A DNA stretch of 5,931 nt. Origin: Hyphomicrobiales bacterium. Its GTDB lineage: Bacteria > Pseudomonadota > Alphaproteobacteria > Rhizobiales > Xanthobacteraceae. The translations under genes and the position numbers were made by a program. The stretch spans positions 1 to 5,931 of the forward strand of contig JAPLPC010000448.1 of the NCBI GenBank assembly GCA_026400425.1. Direction: 5' to 3'. Positions 1 to 5,931 of this stretch are shown here, one piece after another. Position 1 is the stretch's first letter. Every line of letters starts with the position of its first letter. The notes under the pieces are model-generated. The model was not told the origin of the DNA and did not search any database. It worked only from the letters and a program-made list of their open reading frames with translations.

Positions 1-3000
1 CTTGGCGATCGGCGTCGCCAGATTGCTCAGTTTGGTATCGGCGAGATAACGCAGGTCGCCAATCGGTGCAGTCCCGTTCTTGGCCAGCACGTAGAGCCCG
101 TAAGCGAGTTCGCGGCCGCCGTCCTTCTCCGGCTCCTCAGCATTGACGACCTTGTTGCGCACGCGCTCCAGCGCCGCCCGGAACAACACGTCCGGCACCG
201 CGAATCCCTTTTCGCGGGCGCGGGTCAGGAAGTCGGTGACATAAGCGTCCAGCCACGGATCATCACCACCCGACGACCACAGACCGAACGAGCCATTGGA
301 GCCCTGCCGTGCCAGCAACCGGTCGATGGAGTCCTTGATGCGCTGATCGACGGAGGTGTCCATCGCCAGATGTGCGCCGGCCGCGAGATCGTTGACGTAA
401 AGCAGCGGCAGCGCGCGGCTGGTGATCTGCTCGGTGCAGCCATAGGGATAGCGATCCAGCGCTTTCAGAATGGTCGCCGCATCCAGCGCGGTGGACAGGC
501 TCGCCGACAGCGACACGCCGCCGGTGCCCGGTACCAGATCGGCGAACATGTCCGAGGTCAGCGTCAGGCTCTCGCCCTTGGCCAGCGTGCGGATCGACCG
601 CCGTGCCAGGATCTGCGTGGCCGCCTTCACGTCGAGCTCGTAATGCCGCGCCAGCGTCAGGCCGTTCGGGCCCTTGATATCGACATCGAACTGCGCCCGC
701 CCGGCACCGGATGCATCCACCGCCAATGCCATCGACGTCCGCTGTTTGGCAGCGAGCTTCACGGTGGTGGTGGGATTGCCGGTGAGCTTCACCGGGCCCG
801 ACGTCTTGACGCCGATGCTGTAGTCACCTGCCGCGCCCTCGACATTGTCGAGATCGAACGACAGCGTGCCTTTGTCGCCCGACAGCAGGAACCGCGGCAA
901 CGTCGCCGTCAGCACCACGGGATCCCGCACCGTGACGTCCACGGTTGCGCGGCCGAGCTTGGTCGCCGTCCACGCCACGGCCATGACGCGCGCGGTGCCG
1001 GCGAATTCGGGAACTGCGAATTCGATCTCGGCGGTGCCGTCGGACTTTACCGTGACGATGCCGGAATACAGCGCCAGCGGTTTCTGCGTCGGCGGCGAGC
1101 CCGAGAGCTCGGCGCCGGCGCTATCGCCACCGGTGCGCAACTGTCCGCGCGTGCCCTGCATGCCGTCGATCAGTTGCCCATAGAGATCGCGGATCTCGGA
1201 CGTCATGCGGCGCTGGCCGAGATAATAGTCGTCCGGCGCCGGCGGCTTGTAGTTTGTCAGGTTGAGAATACCGACATCCACGGCAGCCACGACGATCTTG
1301 GCGTCCTCACCTGGATTGAGACCACCAAGCTTGACCGGCAGCTTCAGCGTCGTGCTCGGACGAACCAGAGCGGGCGGCGTCAAGGCGACGTCGAGGGTGC
1401 GCACCTTCTTGTCGATCCCGAACCATTTCAGCCCGATGGCACGGCCCGGCATCCGTTGCGCCGCGCTGTCCAGCGGACGGCGCAAGGTGGCCACCACATA
1501 GGCGCCGGTTCCCCAGTCCTTTCCAACGGGGATCGTGACCTTCGAGGCGCCTTCCTTGACCGACATGCTCGTGGTGGTCAGCAGCCGATCGCCGACAACA
1601 TTGATCGTCAGTCGGCCGGCCGTGCGGGCATTGATCGCCACGGTCATGGTCTCGCCGGAGGCATATTCCGGCTTGTCGATCGATGTTTCCAGCAGATCCG
1701 GCGTATCGGCGCTGCCGTCCGAATACCAGCCGACATCGAACTGCACCGAGGTCAGCGGCCCGTCCGCATCGTCGGACTTCACGTCGAGCCGATAGCGCCC
1801 GGGTTGCGGCTGCAACGTGACCCGCGCCGGCTTGTCGGCGGCCACGCTGAGGCCGCCATCGGCGACGCGCTTCGTAGATTTGATCGGTTCATAGTCCCAT
1901 GACGAGTTCTGCCGGTACCATTGATAGCGCGACTCGATTTTCAGCAACTCGTAACGCAGCCCGCCGCGCGCCAGTGAGGTGCCCTCGGGTGAAACCACCA
2001 CGACGTCGAAGGCCGCATTGTCGCCCTCGGCGACGCTCTTGTCCTTGAACAGCGGCTTGACGCCAATCATCGGCGCCGACGGCGCGATCGGCAGCACCAG
2101 CTTGCGCTCAACGGCGCGACCGCCGCTCTCGGTCATGCGGATGAAGATCTGCGCCTCTTGCGGCCGGGTGCCGGACGCGGTGTTGGCCGGCAGGCTGACC
2201 GGGAAGGTCGCGGAGCCGTTGGCATCGGCTTCCGGCAAGTCCTCGATCGGCGTGCGCTCGTTGCTGGCGGTGCCCTCATCGGCCAGCCCGAACTGATAGC
2301 CGGGATAGCCCGGCCGTTCCGCCGCGGCCGTCACCAGCAGATCACCCTCCAGGCTGAGGCCGGAGGCAGGCGCGCCGTACAGGAAACGACCATCGACCTT
2401 CAGTTCGACCGGATTATCAACTTTAATCTGCTTGTCTTTAGAAACGATATCGAATTCGATTCGGTCAGCAACGTAATCTTCGACCATGAAGGTGGTTTCG
2501 CCGACCGCCGGTGCCTTTGGGTCGGTGAAGGCGCGCACCCGCCAGGTCCCGGTCGGTACCGCGCTGTTCAACGGCATGGTCAGGCTGCGCCCCCCCGCGC
2601 CCTGGTCCTGCAGCACCGCGCGGCGGAACTCGACACCGTCCGGCCGTTCGATTACCAGCGTCATCGGACCGCTGGTGAGCGCGTTGCCCTGCCCGTCGCG
2701 CAGCAATGCCGTCAGATACACGGTCTCGCCGGCGCGGTAGACGCCGCGCTCGGCATAGACGAAGGCGTCGGCGCCAGCGGGAACGGGACGGCCGGACACG
2801 CCGCGATCCGACAGATCGAAGGCGTTCGACTTCAGGCTGAGGAACGCATAGTCGGCCTTCTCGCCGGTCACCGTGAGCAGCGCCGGCGACAGGCCGCCGT
2901 CCCCCTTGGCCAAACCGGCCTCGAACAGCACATGGCCGGCATCGTCGGTCTTGCGGGTTGCCAGGATCTCGTTGTTGCGCGCGATCAGCCGCACTTCGGC

Positions 3001-4308
3001 CTTGGCCATCGGATCGGTCGAGGCCAGTGAGTTGACGAACACATGGACGCCGTCATTGCCGGAAAACGCGGTCAGGCCCAGATCGGACACGATGAACCAC
3101 TGGGTCGCCAGCGAACCGTCATCATCGTCGTTGCGGCCGGCCCCAGGCCCCTTCTCCGCAGCGGTCATCACATAGACGCCGGGCTGCAATTCGCCGATCG
3201 CCTGATCGACCGGGAATGCGGTGGTGACGTCCTGGTTCAGCCGGGTCTCGGTCGACAGCTCACCGCTCCAGACTTTCTGCCCGCGCTCGTCGCCCAGCGA
3301 CTCCAGCTGGTATTTGCTCAGTGCCGTCTGGAAATCGCTGCCGATCACCGTGTTGATCAGGTTGCGATCGCCGATCCGGAACACCTTGATATCGACCGCC
3401 TGGGTGTTCACCGACACCAGCGGGATGCCCTTCTGTCCGGTGCGGGGCAGCACGTAAGCGCGGCCGGTGAAGCGGACGAACGGCTTGCGATCGCGCACAT
3501 AGATGTTGAACTCCGCCGATTTCGGCAGGCTCTCCTTCACCGTCGACGGCAGGCCGGTGCGCAGATTGATGTTGTAGCGCTCACCATGCTTGAGGCCTTC
3601 GACGCAGAGTTGCTTGTCCTCGGCAGACAGAGCCGGCTTGTCATTGCCGGCAAGTGCCAGGAACGGCGCGAAATCGACGCGCTTGGCGAGATCCTCGGAA
3701 AACTGGAAACAGGCCCGCGGCGATGCCGAATCCGAATCCACACTGTAATCGAGCAGGCGGAAGCCGTGATCGCCGCGCATCTTCTCGTATTGCTCGCGGA
3801 CATCGGCGACTTCGCGCAAATCCAGCGACATACGCAGTGCATCCAGCGCCGGCCGGTACAGCTTGCGCGCCGCCATCGCGCGGCCGAGCACGGCCAGCGC
3901 GTCGGCCTCTTCCCCGGCATTGCCGGCGCGCTGATAGGCGAGATAGGCCGCGGTTGCCGCACGCTCGTTGAAGAACGTGGTCTCCGACGAATTGACCGGA
4001 CGGATCTGCGCCACCGTCTTGGCCAGCCGCAGCCAGTTGGCGCCGTCTTCGGGGGCGATGGCCACGATCTGGCCGAGGATCTGCAACCCCGCTCGCTGAT
4101 CGGCGCGGCGGAATGCGGCATCCGCATCGGTGCGCAGGGTGGCTGCGGATTTCGCAACCGGCCCTGCCTCGCTCTTGATCTGGGCCTCCAGCTTGATCGC
4201 CCGGTCCGCCAGCTCGTCGCGCCGGAACGCCTTGTCGGCGGCCTGGCTCGACACCACCCCAAACACCAGCACGGCGCAAACACCGATCGCGCGGACCAAA
4301 CCCCTCAT
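1..4308 (-). CDS. Bacterial alpha-2-macroglobulin family protein, thioester-containing, secreted (3' end outside window)
   Basis: Bacterial alpha-2-macroglobulins are periplasmic protease traps: a protease cuts a bait segment, the protein changes shape, and an internal thioester binds the attacker. Visible here are 1,436 codons with no in-frame stop. Residues 1-24 form a type I signal peptide (hydrophobic 8-19, cleavage near Ser-Gln-Ala-Ala). There is no lipobox, unlike E. coli YfhM. Residues 25-170 are Ala/Leu-rich, helical and TPR-like. Cys200 and Cys235 lie in a following beta-type region and could form a disulfide. An MG2-like domain (YRAGETV, 524-530) follows, then further macroglobulin domains at about 600-860, a bait-region-type domain (about 863-943) and an A2M domain (about 1079-1140). 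The thioester motif GCTEQ is at 1290-1294, starting the alpha-helical thioester domain. Family members run to roughly 1,700 residues, so the rest of that domain and the C-terminal domain are missing. The ATG at 4306-4308 is preferred because it starts the signal peptide and has a strong ribosome site. The family is certain; the protease-trapping role is inferred from it. Confidence 0.95.
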   Translation of the reverse strand, partial: MRGLVRAIGVCAVLVFGVVSSQAADKAFRRDELADRAIKLEAQIKSEAGPVAKSAATLRTDADAAFRRADQRAGLQILGQIVAIAPEDGANWLRLAKTVAQIRPVNSSETTFFNERAATAAYLAYQRAGNAGEEADALAVLGRAMAARKLYRPALDALRMSLDLREVADVREQYEKMRGDHGFRLLDYSVDSDSASPRACFQFSEDLAKRVDFAPFLALAGNDKPALSAEDKQLCVEGLKHGERYNINLRTGLPSTVKESLPKSAEFNIYVRDRKPFVRFTGRAYVLPRTGQKGIPLVSVNTQAVDIKVFRIGDRNLINTVIGSDFQTALSKYQLESLGDERGQKVWSGELSTETRLNQDVTTAFPVDQAIGELQPGVYVMTAAEKGPGAGRNDDDDGSLATQWFIVSDLGLTAFSGNDGVHVFVNSLASTDPMAKAEVRLIARNNEILATRKTDDAGHVLFEAGLAKGDGGLSPALLTVTGEKADYAFLSLKSNAFDLSDRGVSGRPVPAGADAFVYAERGVYRAGETVYLTALLRDGQGNALTSGPMTLVIERPDGVEFRRAVLQDQGAGGRSLTMPLNSAVPTGTWRVRAFTDPKAPAVGETTFMVEDYVADRIEFDIVSKDKQIKVDNPVELKVDGRFLYGAPASGLSLEGDLLVTAAAERPGYPGYQFGLADEGTASNERTPIEDLPEADANGSATFPVSLPANTASGTRPQEAQIFIRMTESGGRAVERKLVLPIAPSAPMIGVKPLFKDKSVAEGDNAAFDVVVVSPEGTSLARGGLRYELLKIESRYQWYRQNSSWDYEPIKSTKRVADGGLSVAADKPARVTLQPQPGRYRLDVKSDDADGPLTSVQFDVGWYSDGSADTPDLLETSIDKPEYASGETMTVAINARTAGRLTINVVGDRLLTTTSMSVKEGASKVTIPVGKDWGTGAYVVATLRRPLDSAAQRMPGRAIGLKWFGIDKKVRTLDVALTPPALVRPSTTLKLPVKLGGLNPGEDAKIVVAAVDVGILNLTNYKPPAPDDYYLGQRRMTSEIRDLYGQLIDGMQGTRGQLRTGGDSAGAELSGSPPTQKPLALYSGIVTVKSDGTAEIEFAVPEFAGTARVMAVAWTATKLGRATVDVTVRDPVVLTATLPRFLLSGDKGTLSFDLDNVEGAAGDYSIGVKTSGPVKLTGNPTTTVKLAAKQRTSMALAVDASGAGRAQFDVDIKGPNGLTLARHYELDVKAATQILARRSIRTLAKGESLTLTSDMFADLVPGTGGVSLSASLSTALDAATILKALDRYPYGCTEQITSRALPLLYVNDLAAGAHLAMDTSVDQRIKDSIDRLLARQGSNGSFGLWSSGGDDPWLDAYVTDFLTRAREKGFAVPDVLFRAALERVRNKVVNAEEPEKDGGRELAYGLYVLAKNGTAPIGDLRYLADTKLSNLATPIAK
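427..441 (-). other. Thioester motif Gly-Cys-Thr-Glu-Gln of the macroglobulin
   Basis: Read on the minus strand, these five codons give G-C-T-E-Q (residues 1290-1294), preceded by Tyr-Pro-Tyr. The Cys1291 and Gln1294 spacing is the C-x-E-Q pattern whose side chains form the internal thioester in active macroglobulins and complement C3-type proteins. Some bacterial homologues (the YfaS type) lack it, so its presence argues for the covalent-trapping branch. Thioester formation itself cannot be seen in DNA. Confidence 0.9.
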
Positions 4309-4314
4309 GACGAT

Positions 4315-4321
4315 CTCCCCT
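4315..4321 (-). promoter_or_regulatory. Shine-Dalgarno site of the macroglobulin gene
   Basis: On the minus strand AGGGGAG lies six bases before the ATG at 4306-4308, an ideal match and spacing. It settles the start: the only other long minus-strand reading frame across this point (beginning near 4564) is in a different frame and has no such site. Confidence 0.8.
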
Positions 4322-4375
4322 GAGCGACCAACGCCGTTCGGCGCCAAAATGCGCAAAAATGGTGACGGACTGATG

Positions 4376-4400
4376 GCCGCCCCGATGCGCGTCGGGCGGC
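4376..4400 (-). repeat. GC-rich hairpin upstream of the macroglobulin start
   Basis: GCCGCCC (4376-4382) and GGGCGGC (4394-4400) are a perfect 7-bp inverted repeat around 11 bases. It lies about 70 bases before the macroglobulin start codon, so it is either in the 5' untranslated leader or in the promoter/operator area. A second small hairpin (CGCC, 4332-4335, with GGCG, 4340-4343) lies between it and the ribosome site. No U-run follows, so it is not an intrinsic terminator. I see no convincing -35/-10 pair for the gene. Function unknown. Confidence 0.4.
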
Positions 4401-4533
4401 TTGCAGGCAGCCGACATCCCGACAGATCGGCAGCGGTCATGCCCCGCCTTTTCGGCGCATGATGGCGGCGGATCGTCGCGATGGCAAAGCCAGCCCGCGT
4501 CCGGTTGGTCGTATCCACCGGGAAAATGGTTCG

Positions 4534-4550
4534 CCCGGGCTTGGCCCGGG
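4534..4550. repeat. Perfect 7-bp extragenic palindrome
   Basis: CCCGGGC, a three-base TTG loop and GCCCGGG form a very stable hairpin between the macroglobulin gene and the tRNA. There is no T-run on either side, and no gene reads into it as its 3' end, so it is not a Rho-independent terminator. Palindromes of this look (CCCGGG, short loop with CTTG, CCCGGG) recur between genes in Bradyrhizobium-like genomes as REP-type repeats. That resemblance is from memory. It could also be a chance GC palindrome. Confidence 0.45.
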
Positions 4551-4574
4551 GGCGGAATTCTCATAGAGCCATGC

Positions 4575-4586
4575 TATGAACGCCCC
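4575..4586 (+). promoter_or_regulatory. Possible -10 box and GC-rich discriminator for the tRNA
   Basis: TATGAA (4575-4580) is followed by CGCCCC just before the tRNA. A GC-rich discriminator after the -10 is typical of stringently controlled stable-RNA promoters. No good -35 lies 16-18 bases upstream, and the leader would be only three or four bases, so this is a weak call. Transcription could start further upstream. Confidence 0.25.
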
Positions 4587-4589
4587 GAC

Positions 4590-4666
4590 GGTCCCATAGC
4601 TCAACTGGATAGAGTAGCGGATTTCTACTCCGCGGGTTGCTGGTTCGAGTCCAGCTGGGATCGCCA
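4590..4666 (+). tRNA. tRNA-Arg (anticodon UCU, decodes AGA)
   Basis: The full cloverleaf can be drawn by eye in 77 bases. The acceptor stem pairs GGTCCCA (4590-4596) with TGGGATC (4656-4662), with one G-T wobble. The D stem pairs GCTC with GAGT, also with a wobble. The anticodon stem pairs GCGGA with TCCGC around TTTCTAC, so the anticodon at 4624-4626 is TCT. A five-base variable loop follows, then the T arm GCTGG/CCAGC around TTCGAGT. The discriminator is G, and CCA is encoded at 4664-4666. UCU reads AGA (and AGG by wobble), rare codons in high-GC genomes. tRNA-Arg genes are frequent integration sites, which matters because the GC content falls downstream. Confidence 0.96.
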
Positions 4667-5155
4667 ATTCAGAGCAGTCGTCCAGCCGCCATTCTGCTGG
4701 CTGTCTCGGGCGGCTGGTGTGGAAGATACACCGATGACCCGTCATTCCAGCTCGCCCTAAAGGCTCCGCCGAGCTTCTTGCAGATAGTCAACAGCATCAA
4801 CTACTTCCTGTCGCTCCCGCTCTTGCGCGCGCGCTCTGGTTGCGCTTGGATGACGGAGGGTCTGGGGAATTCCAAAGCATGATGCAAACAACGACTTTGG
4901 GGCAGACCAACGTCCTATCGGCGACTTTCCATGCGACCACAACGACGGACGCTTTCGTCCAGAAATTTGTCGCGGCCGCAGATGACATTTTACGGGAACG
5001 AAAGCTGAGATTCTCCCTAACGCGGTCAGGAATGTCCAATCGCGAAGGCGGCAAATCGATCTTATCCAAGAGACTTGTGAAACGGCGCTTCTGCTGATGA
5101 GGCAACGGGTAGCGCCGACTAAACTTATTGCCGAAAAAATTGCAGCAGCCGAAAT
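4667..5155. other. Low-GC stretch after the tRNA with no convincing gene
   Basis: GC drops to about 45-47% in the 60-base lines counted at 4981 and 5101, well below the macroglobulin gene. Open frames exist on both strands (for example 4840-5097 plus, 85 codons, and 4797-5255 minus, 152 codons). None has a good ribosome site or a sequence I recognise, and the minus one runs over the lipoprotein start. The region contains one clear inverted repeat (4682-4717). It may be the remnant of an insertion beside the tRNA, an untranslated spacer, or the home of a small RNA. The sequence alone does not decide. Confidence 0.5.
4682..4717 (+). repeat. Perfect 9-bp inverted repeat just after the tRNA
   Basis: CCAGCCGCC (4682-4690) and GGCGGCTGG (4709-4717) pair perfectly around 18 bases. 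It starts 15 bases past the tRNA CCA, where a processing or termination structure would be expected. No T-run follows, so a classical intrinsic terminator is unlikely. A competing hairpin, CCAGC (4682-4686) with GCTGG (4696-4700), is also possible. It may act as a 3' stability or pausing structure for the tRNA precursor; that is inference. Confidence 0.45.
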
Positions 5156-5161
5156 TATAAC
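5156..5161 (+). promoter_or_regulatory. Possible -10 box of the lipoprotein gene
   Basis: TATAAC lies in an AT-rich run, 20 bases before the GTG start, and would begin transcription just ahead of the ribosome site. The nearest -35-like words are badly spaced: TTGCAG is 10 bases upstream and TTGCCG is 22. This is therefore a weak promoter call. Confidence 0.25.
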
Positions 5162-5169
5162 TACGGTTC

Positions 5170-5176
5170 AGGGGGA
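5170..5176 (+). promoter_or_regulatory. Shine-Dalgarno site deciding the GTG start of the lipoprotein
   Basis: AGGGGGA ends five bases before the GTG at 5182-5184. An in-frame TAA at 5158-5160 and the absence of any other start codon between them leave this GTG as the only reasonable start. It also places the signal peptide and lipobox correctly. Confidence 0.75.
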
Positions 5177-5181
5177 ATTTA

Positions 5182-5562
5182 GTGCGGAATTCATTTGTCA
5201 CGGCGATCGCAGCATTTGCGCTCGCCGGTTGCGCTTCGAGCTCGTCGGACATCAATGCGTCCTACGTATCGCCGGTCATGTATCAGCAACACACCTGCCA
5301 ACAACTCGCCACGGAAGCCCAGGCGGTAACAGCGCGCGCGGCGTCTCTATCTGGAGCTCAAGACGGCCAACGTACCAAGGACGCATGGACAACTGCCGCA
5401 GCCGTCGTGATCTTCTGGCCGGCAGCATTCCTGGTCGAGGGCGATAAGCAAACTGCCGCCGAACTCGCGCAAATGAAAGGTCAGATGGTCGCGATCGAGC
5501 AAGCCTCTATCGTCAAAAAGTGCGGGATTCAGTTCAGCGGACAGCGCCCACCAGGCACATAA
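5182..5562 (+). CDS. Small predicted lipoprotein of unknown function (126 aa)
   Basis: This is a complete 126-residue protein with a lipoprotein signal peptide: Arg2, hydrophobic residues 5-15 and the lipobox Leu-Ala-Gly-Cys at 14-17. Cys17 would be lipidated after signal peptidase II cleavage. Ala18 at +2, rather than Asp, favours the outer membrane by the enterobacterial rule, which may not hold here. A Ser-rich tether (19-22) follows. Residues 40-58 are Gln/Ala-rich and probably helical. Residues 70-85 form a hydrophobic stretch with Phe-Trp-Pro, and 88-112 a second amphipathic helix. Cys39 and Cys114 could form a disulfide. It resembles short uncharacterised lipoproteins seen in many proteobacteria, with a CxQL-type start, a hydrophobic middle and a KKCGI-type end; I know no function for them. 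It appears to be transcribed alone, and its end is eight bases from the convergent transporter gene. Confidence 0.85.
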   Translation: MRNSFVTAIAAFALAGCASSSSDINASYVSPVMYQQHTCQQLATEAQAVTARAASLSGAQDGQRTKDAWTTAAAVVIFWPAAFLVEGDKQTAAELAQMKGQMVAIEQASIVKKCGIQFSGQRPPGT

Positions 5563-5570
5563 TATTGTTG

Positions 5571-5931
5571 CTACGGGAACGCGATCTGGCCTGACTTCAG
5601 GAAATACATCACCGAGGTCAGCGTCAGCACCGACACGAAGGTTCCGAGGAGCACGGCGACCGAGGCGGGTTCGATCCAGCTGTCATATTGGCGGGCGATG
5701 ACGAACACGTTGAGCGCCGGCGGCAGTGAGGCGAGCAGCACGGCGGTGGCGGCCCAGACCGGGGGGAACGGCCCGAGCAGCAGCATCAGGCCGAACACGA
5801 TCAGCGGGTGGATCAGCAATTTGATCGCGATCAGGCCCGGTATCTCCCACGGCACCCGGCCGAGCGGGCGCAACGCCACCGTGACGCCCAATGCGAACAG
5901 GGCCACCGGTGCGGCGGAGTTCTGCAGGAAC
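5571..5931 (-). CDS. AEC-family transporter (auxin efflux carrier/malate permease-like), C-terminal part
   Basis: These are the last 119 residues of an inner-membrane carrier; the start lies beyond the right edge. The AEC family (Pfam Mem_trans) has about 310 residues and around ten helices, and in bacteria includes malate and malonate carriers. About four hydrophobic segments are visible: one from the edge through ALFALGVTVAL, one around IKLLIHPLIVFGLMLLLG, one with ATAVLLASLPPALNVFVIA, and the last around VAVLLGTFVSVLTL. The Pro-Pro-Ala-x-Asn stretch followed by Ala-Arg-Gln-Tyr is typical of the family's conserved, proline-broken penultimate helix. The TAG stop is at 5571-5573. A GTG at 5904-5906 is not the true start, because the reading frame continues with family-like sequence (SAAPVALFALG) to the edge. 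The substrate cannot be told from this part. Confidence 0.9.
   Translation of the reverse strand, partial: FLQNSAAPVALFALGVTVALRPLGRVPWEIPGLIAIKLLIHPLIVFGLMLLLGPFPPVWAATAVLLASLPPALNVFVIARQYDSWIEPASVAVLLGTFVSVLTLTSVMYFLKSGQIAFP

Noticed and set aside
370..1902. A 510-codon open frame on the plus strand, with similar ones at 2158-3030 and 3043-4323.
   Set aside because: They lie antisense to the macroglobulin gene, whose sense frame has clear domain motifs. Their Arg/Gly/His-rich translations are what G/C-biased third positions give on the opposite strand.
3641..4564. A 307-codon minus-strand frame crossing the macroglobulin start.
   Set aside because: It is in another frame from the signal peptide and thioester-bearing protein, has no ribosome site and has an Arg/Gly/Pro-rich translation. 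It is a shadow.
4437..4745. A 102-codon minus-strand frame containing a GLEPATRGVEIRYSIQLSYG segment.
   Set aside because: It is the antisense translation of the tRNA. This GLEPAT...SIQLSYG pattern is a familiar false protein made by annotating across tRNA genes.
4840..5097. An 85-codon plus-strand frame in the low-GC region (possible ATG at 4879).
   Set aside because: It has no good ribosome site, no recognisable motif and a basic, low-complexity end. Too weak to call a gene, though not fully excluded.
4797..5255. A 152-codon minus-strand frame.
   Set aside because: It overlaps the start of the lipoprotein on the other strand, shows no recognisable motif, and has no convincing ribosome site.
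5668..5682. A near copy of the tRNA T-arm and 3' region (GGTTCGA, TCCAGCTG, one base missing), which could be an attachment-site duplicate.
   Set aside because: It falls inside the conserved coding sequence of the AEC transporter and lacks the acceptor end. Chance similarity is the simpler explanation.

Overview
The window looks like a chromosomal segment from a high-GC alphaproteobacterium, probably of the Bradyrhizobium/Rhodopseudomonas kind. This rests on strongly G/C-biased third codon positions, the protein families present and the style of the tRNA. The genus is an inference from composition and family resemblance and was not tested by any search.

Layout. Positions 1-4308 (minus strand) hold the first 1,436 codons of one very large gene for a secreted bacterial alpha-2-macroglobulin. 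It has an intact Cys-Thr-Glu-Gln thioester motif, and its 3' end lies beyond the left edge. Its leader (4309-4375) has a strong Shine-Dalgarno and is followed upstream by a GC-rich hairpin. Positions 4309-4589 are a non-coding divergent region with two clear palindromes. A tRNA-Arg(UCU) with encoded CCA follows at 4590-4666 on the plus strand. Next come about 500 bases (4667-5181) of visibly lower GC with no convincing gene, one perfect 9-bp inverted repeat and a possible promoter at the end. Then comes a small lipoprotein gene (5182-5562, plus strand). Eight bases after it, convergent on the minus strand, is the 3' part of an AEC-family (auxin efflux carrier/malate permease-like) membrane transporter whose start lies beyond the right edge.

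The genes do not form one operon. The macroglobulin is transcribed leftwards, away from the tRNA. In many bacteria this family is followed by pbpC (penicillin-binding protein 1C), which would lie just outside the left edge if that arrangement holds here. The lipoprotein appears to be its own short transcription unit, and the transporter comes from the opposite side. I found no CRISPR array, complete mobile element or clearly new multi-gene system. The parts most worth a second look are the thioester-bearing macroglobulin with a non-lipoprotein signal peptide and a helical N-terminal extension, and the low-GC stretch between the tRNA and the lipoprotein.
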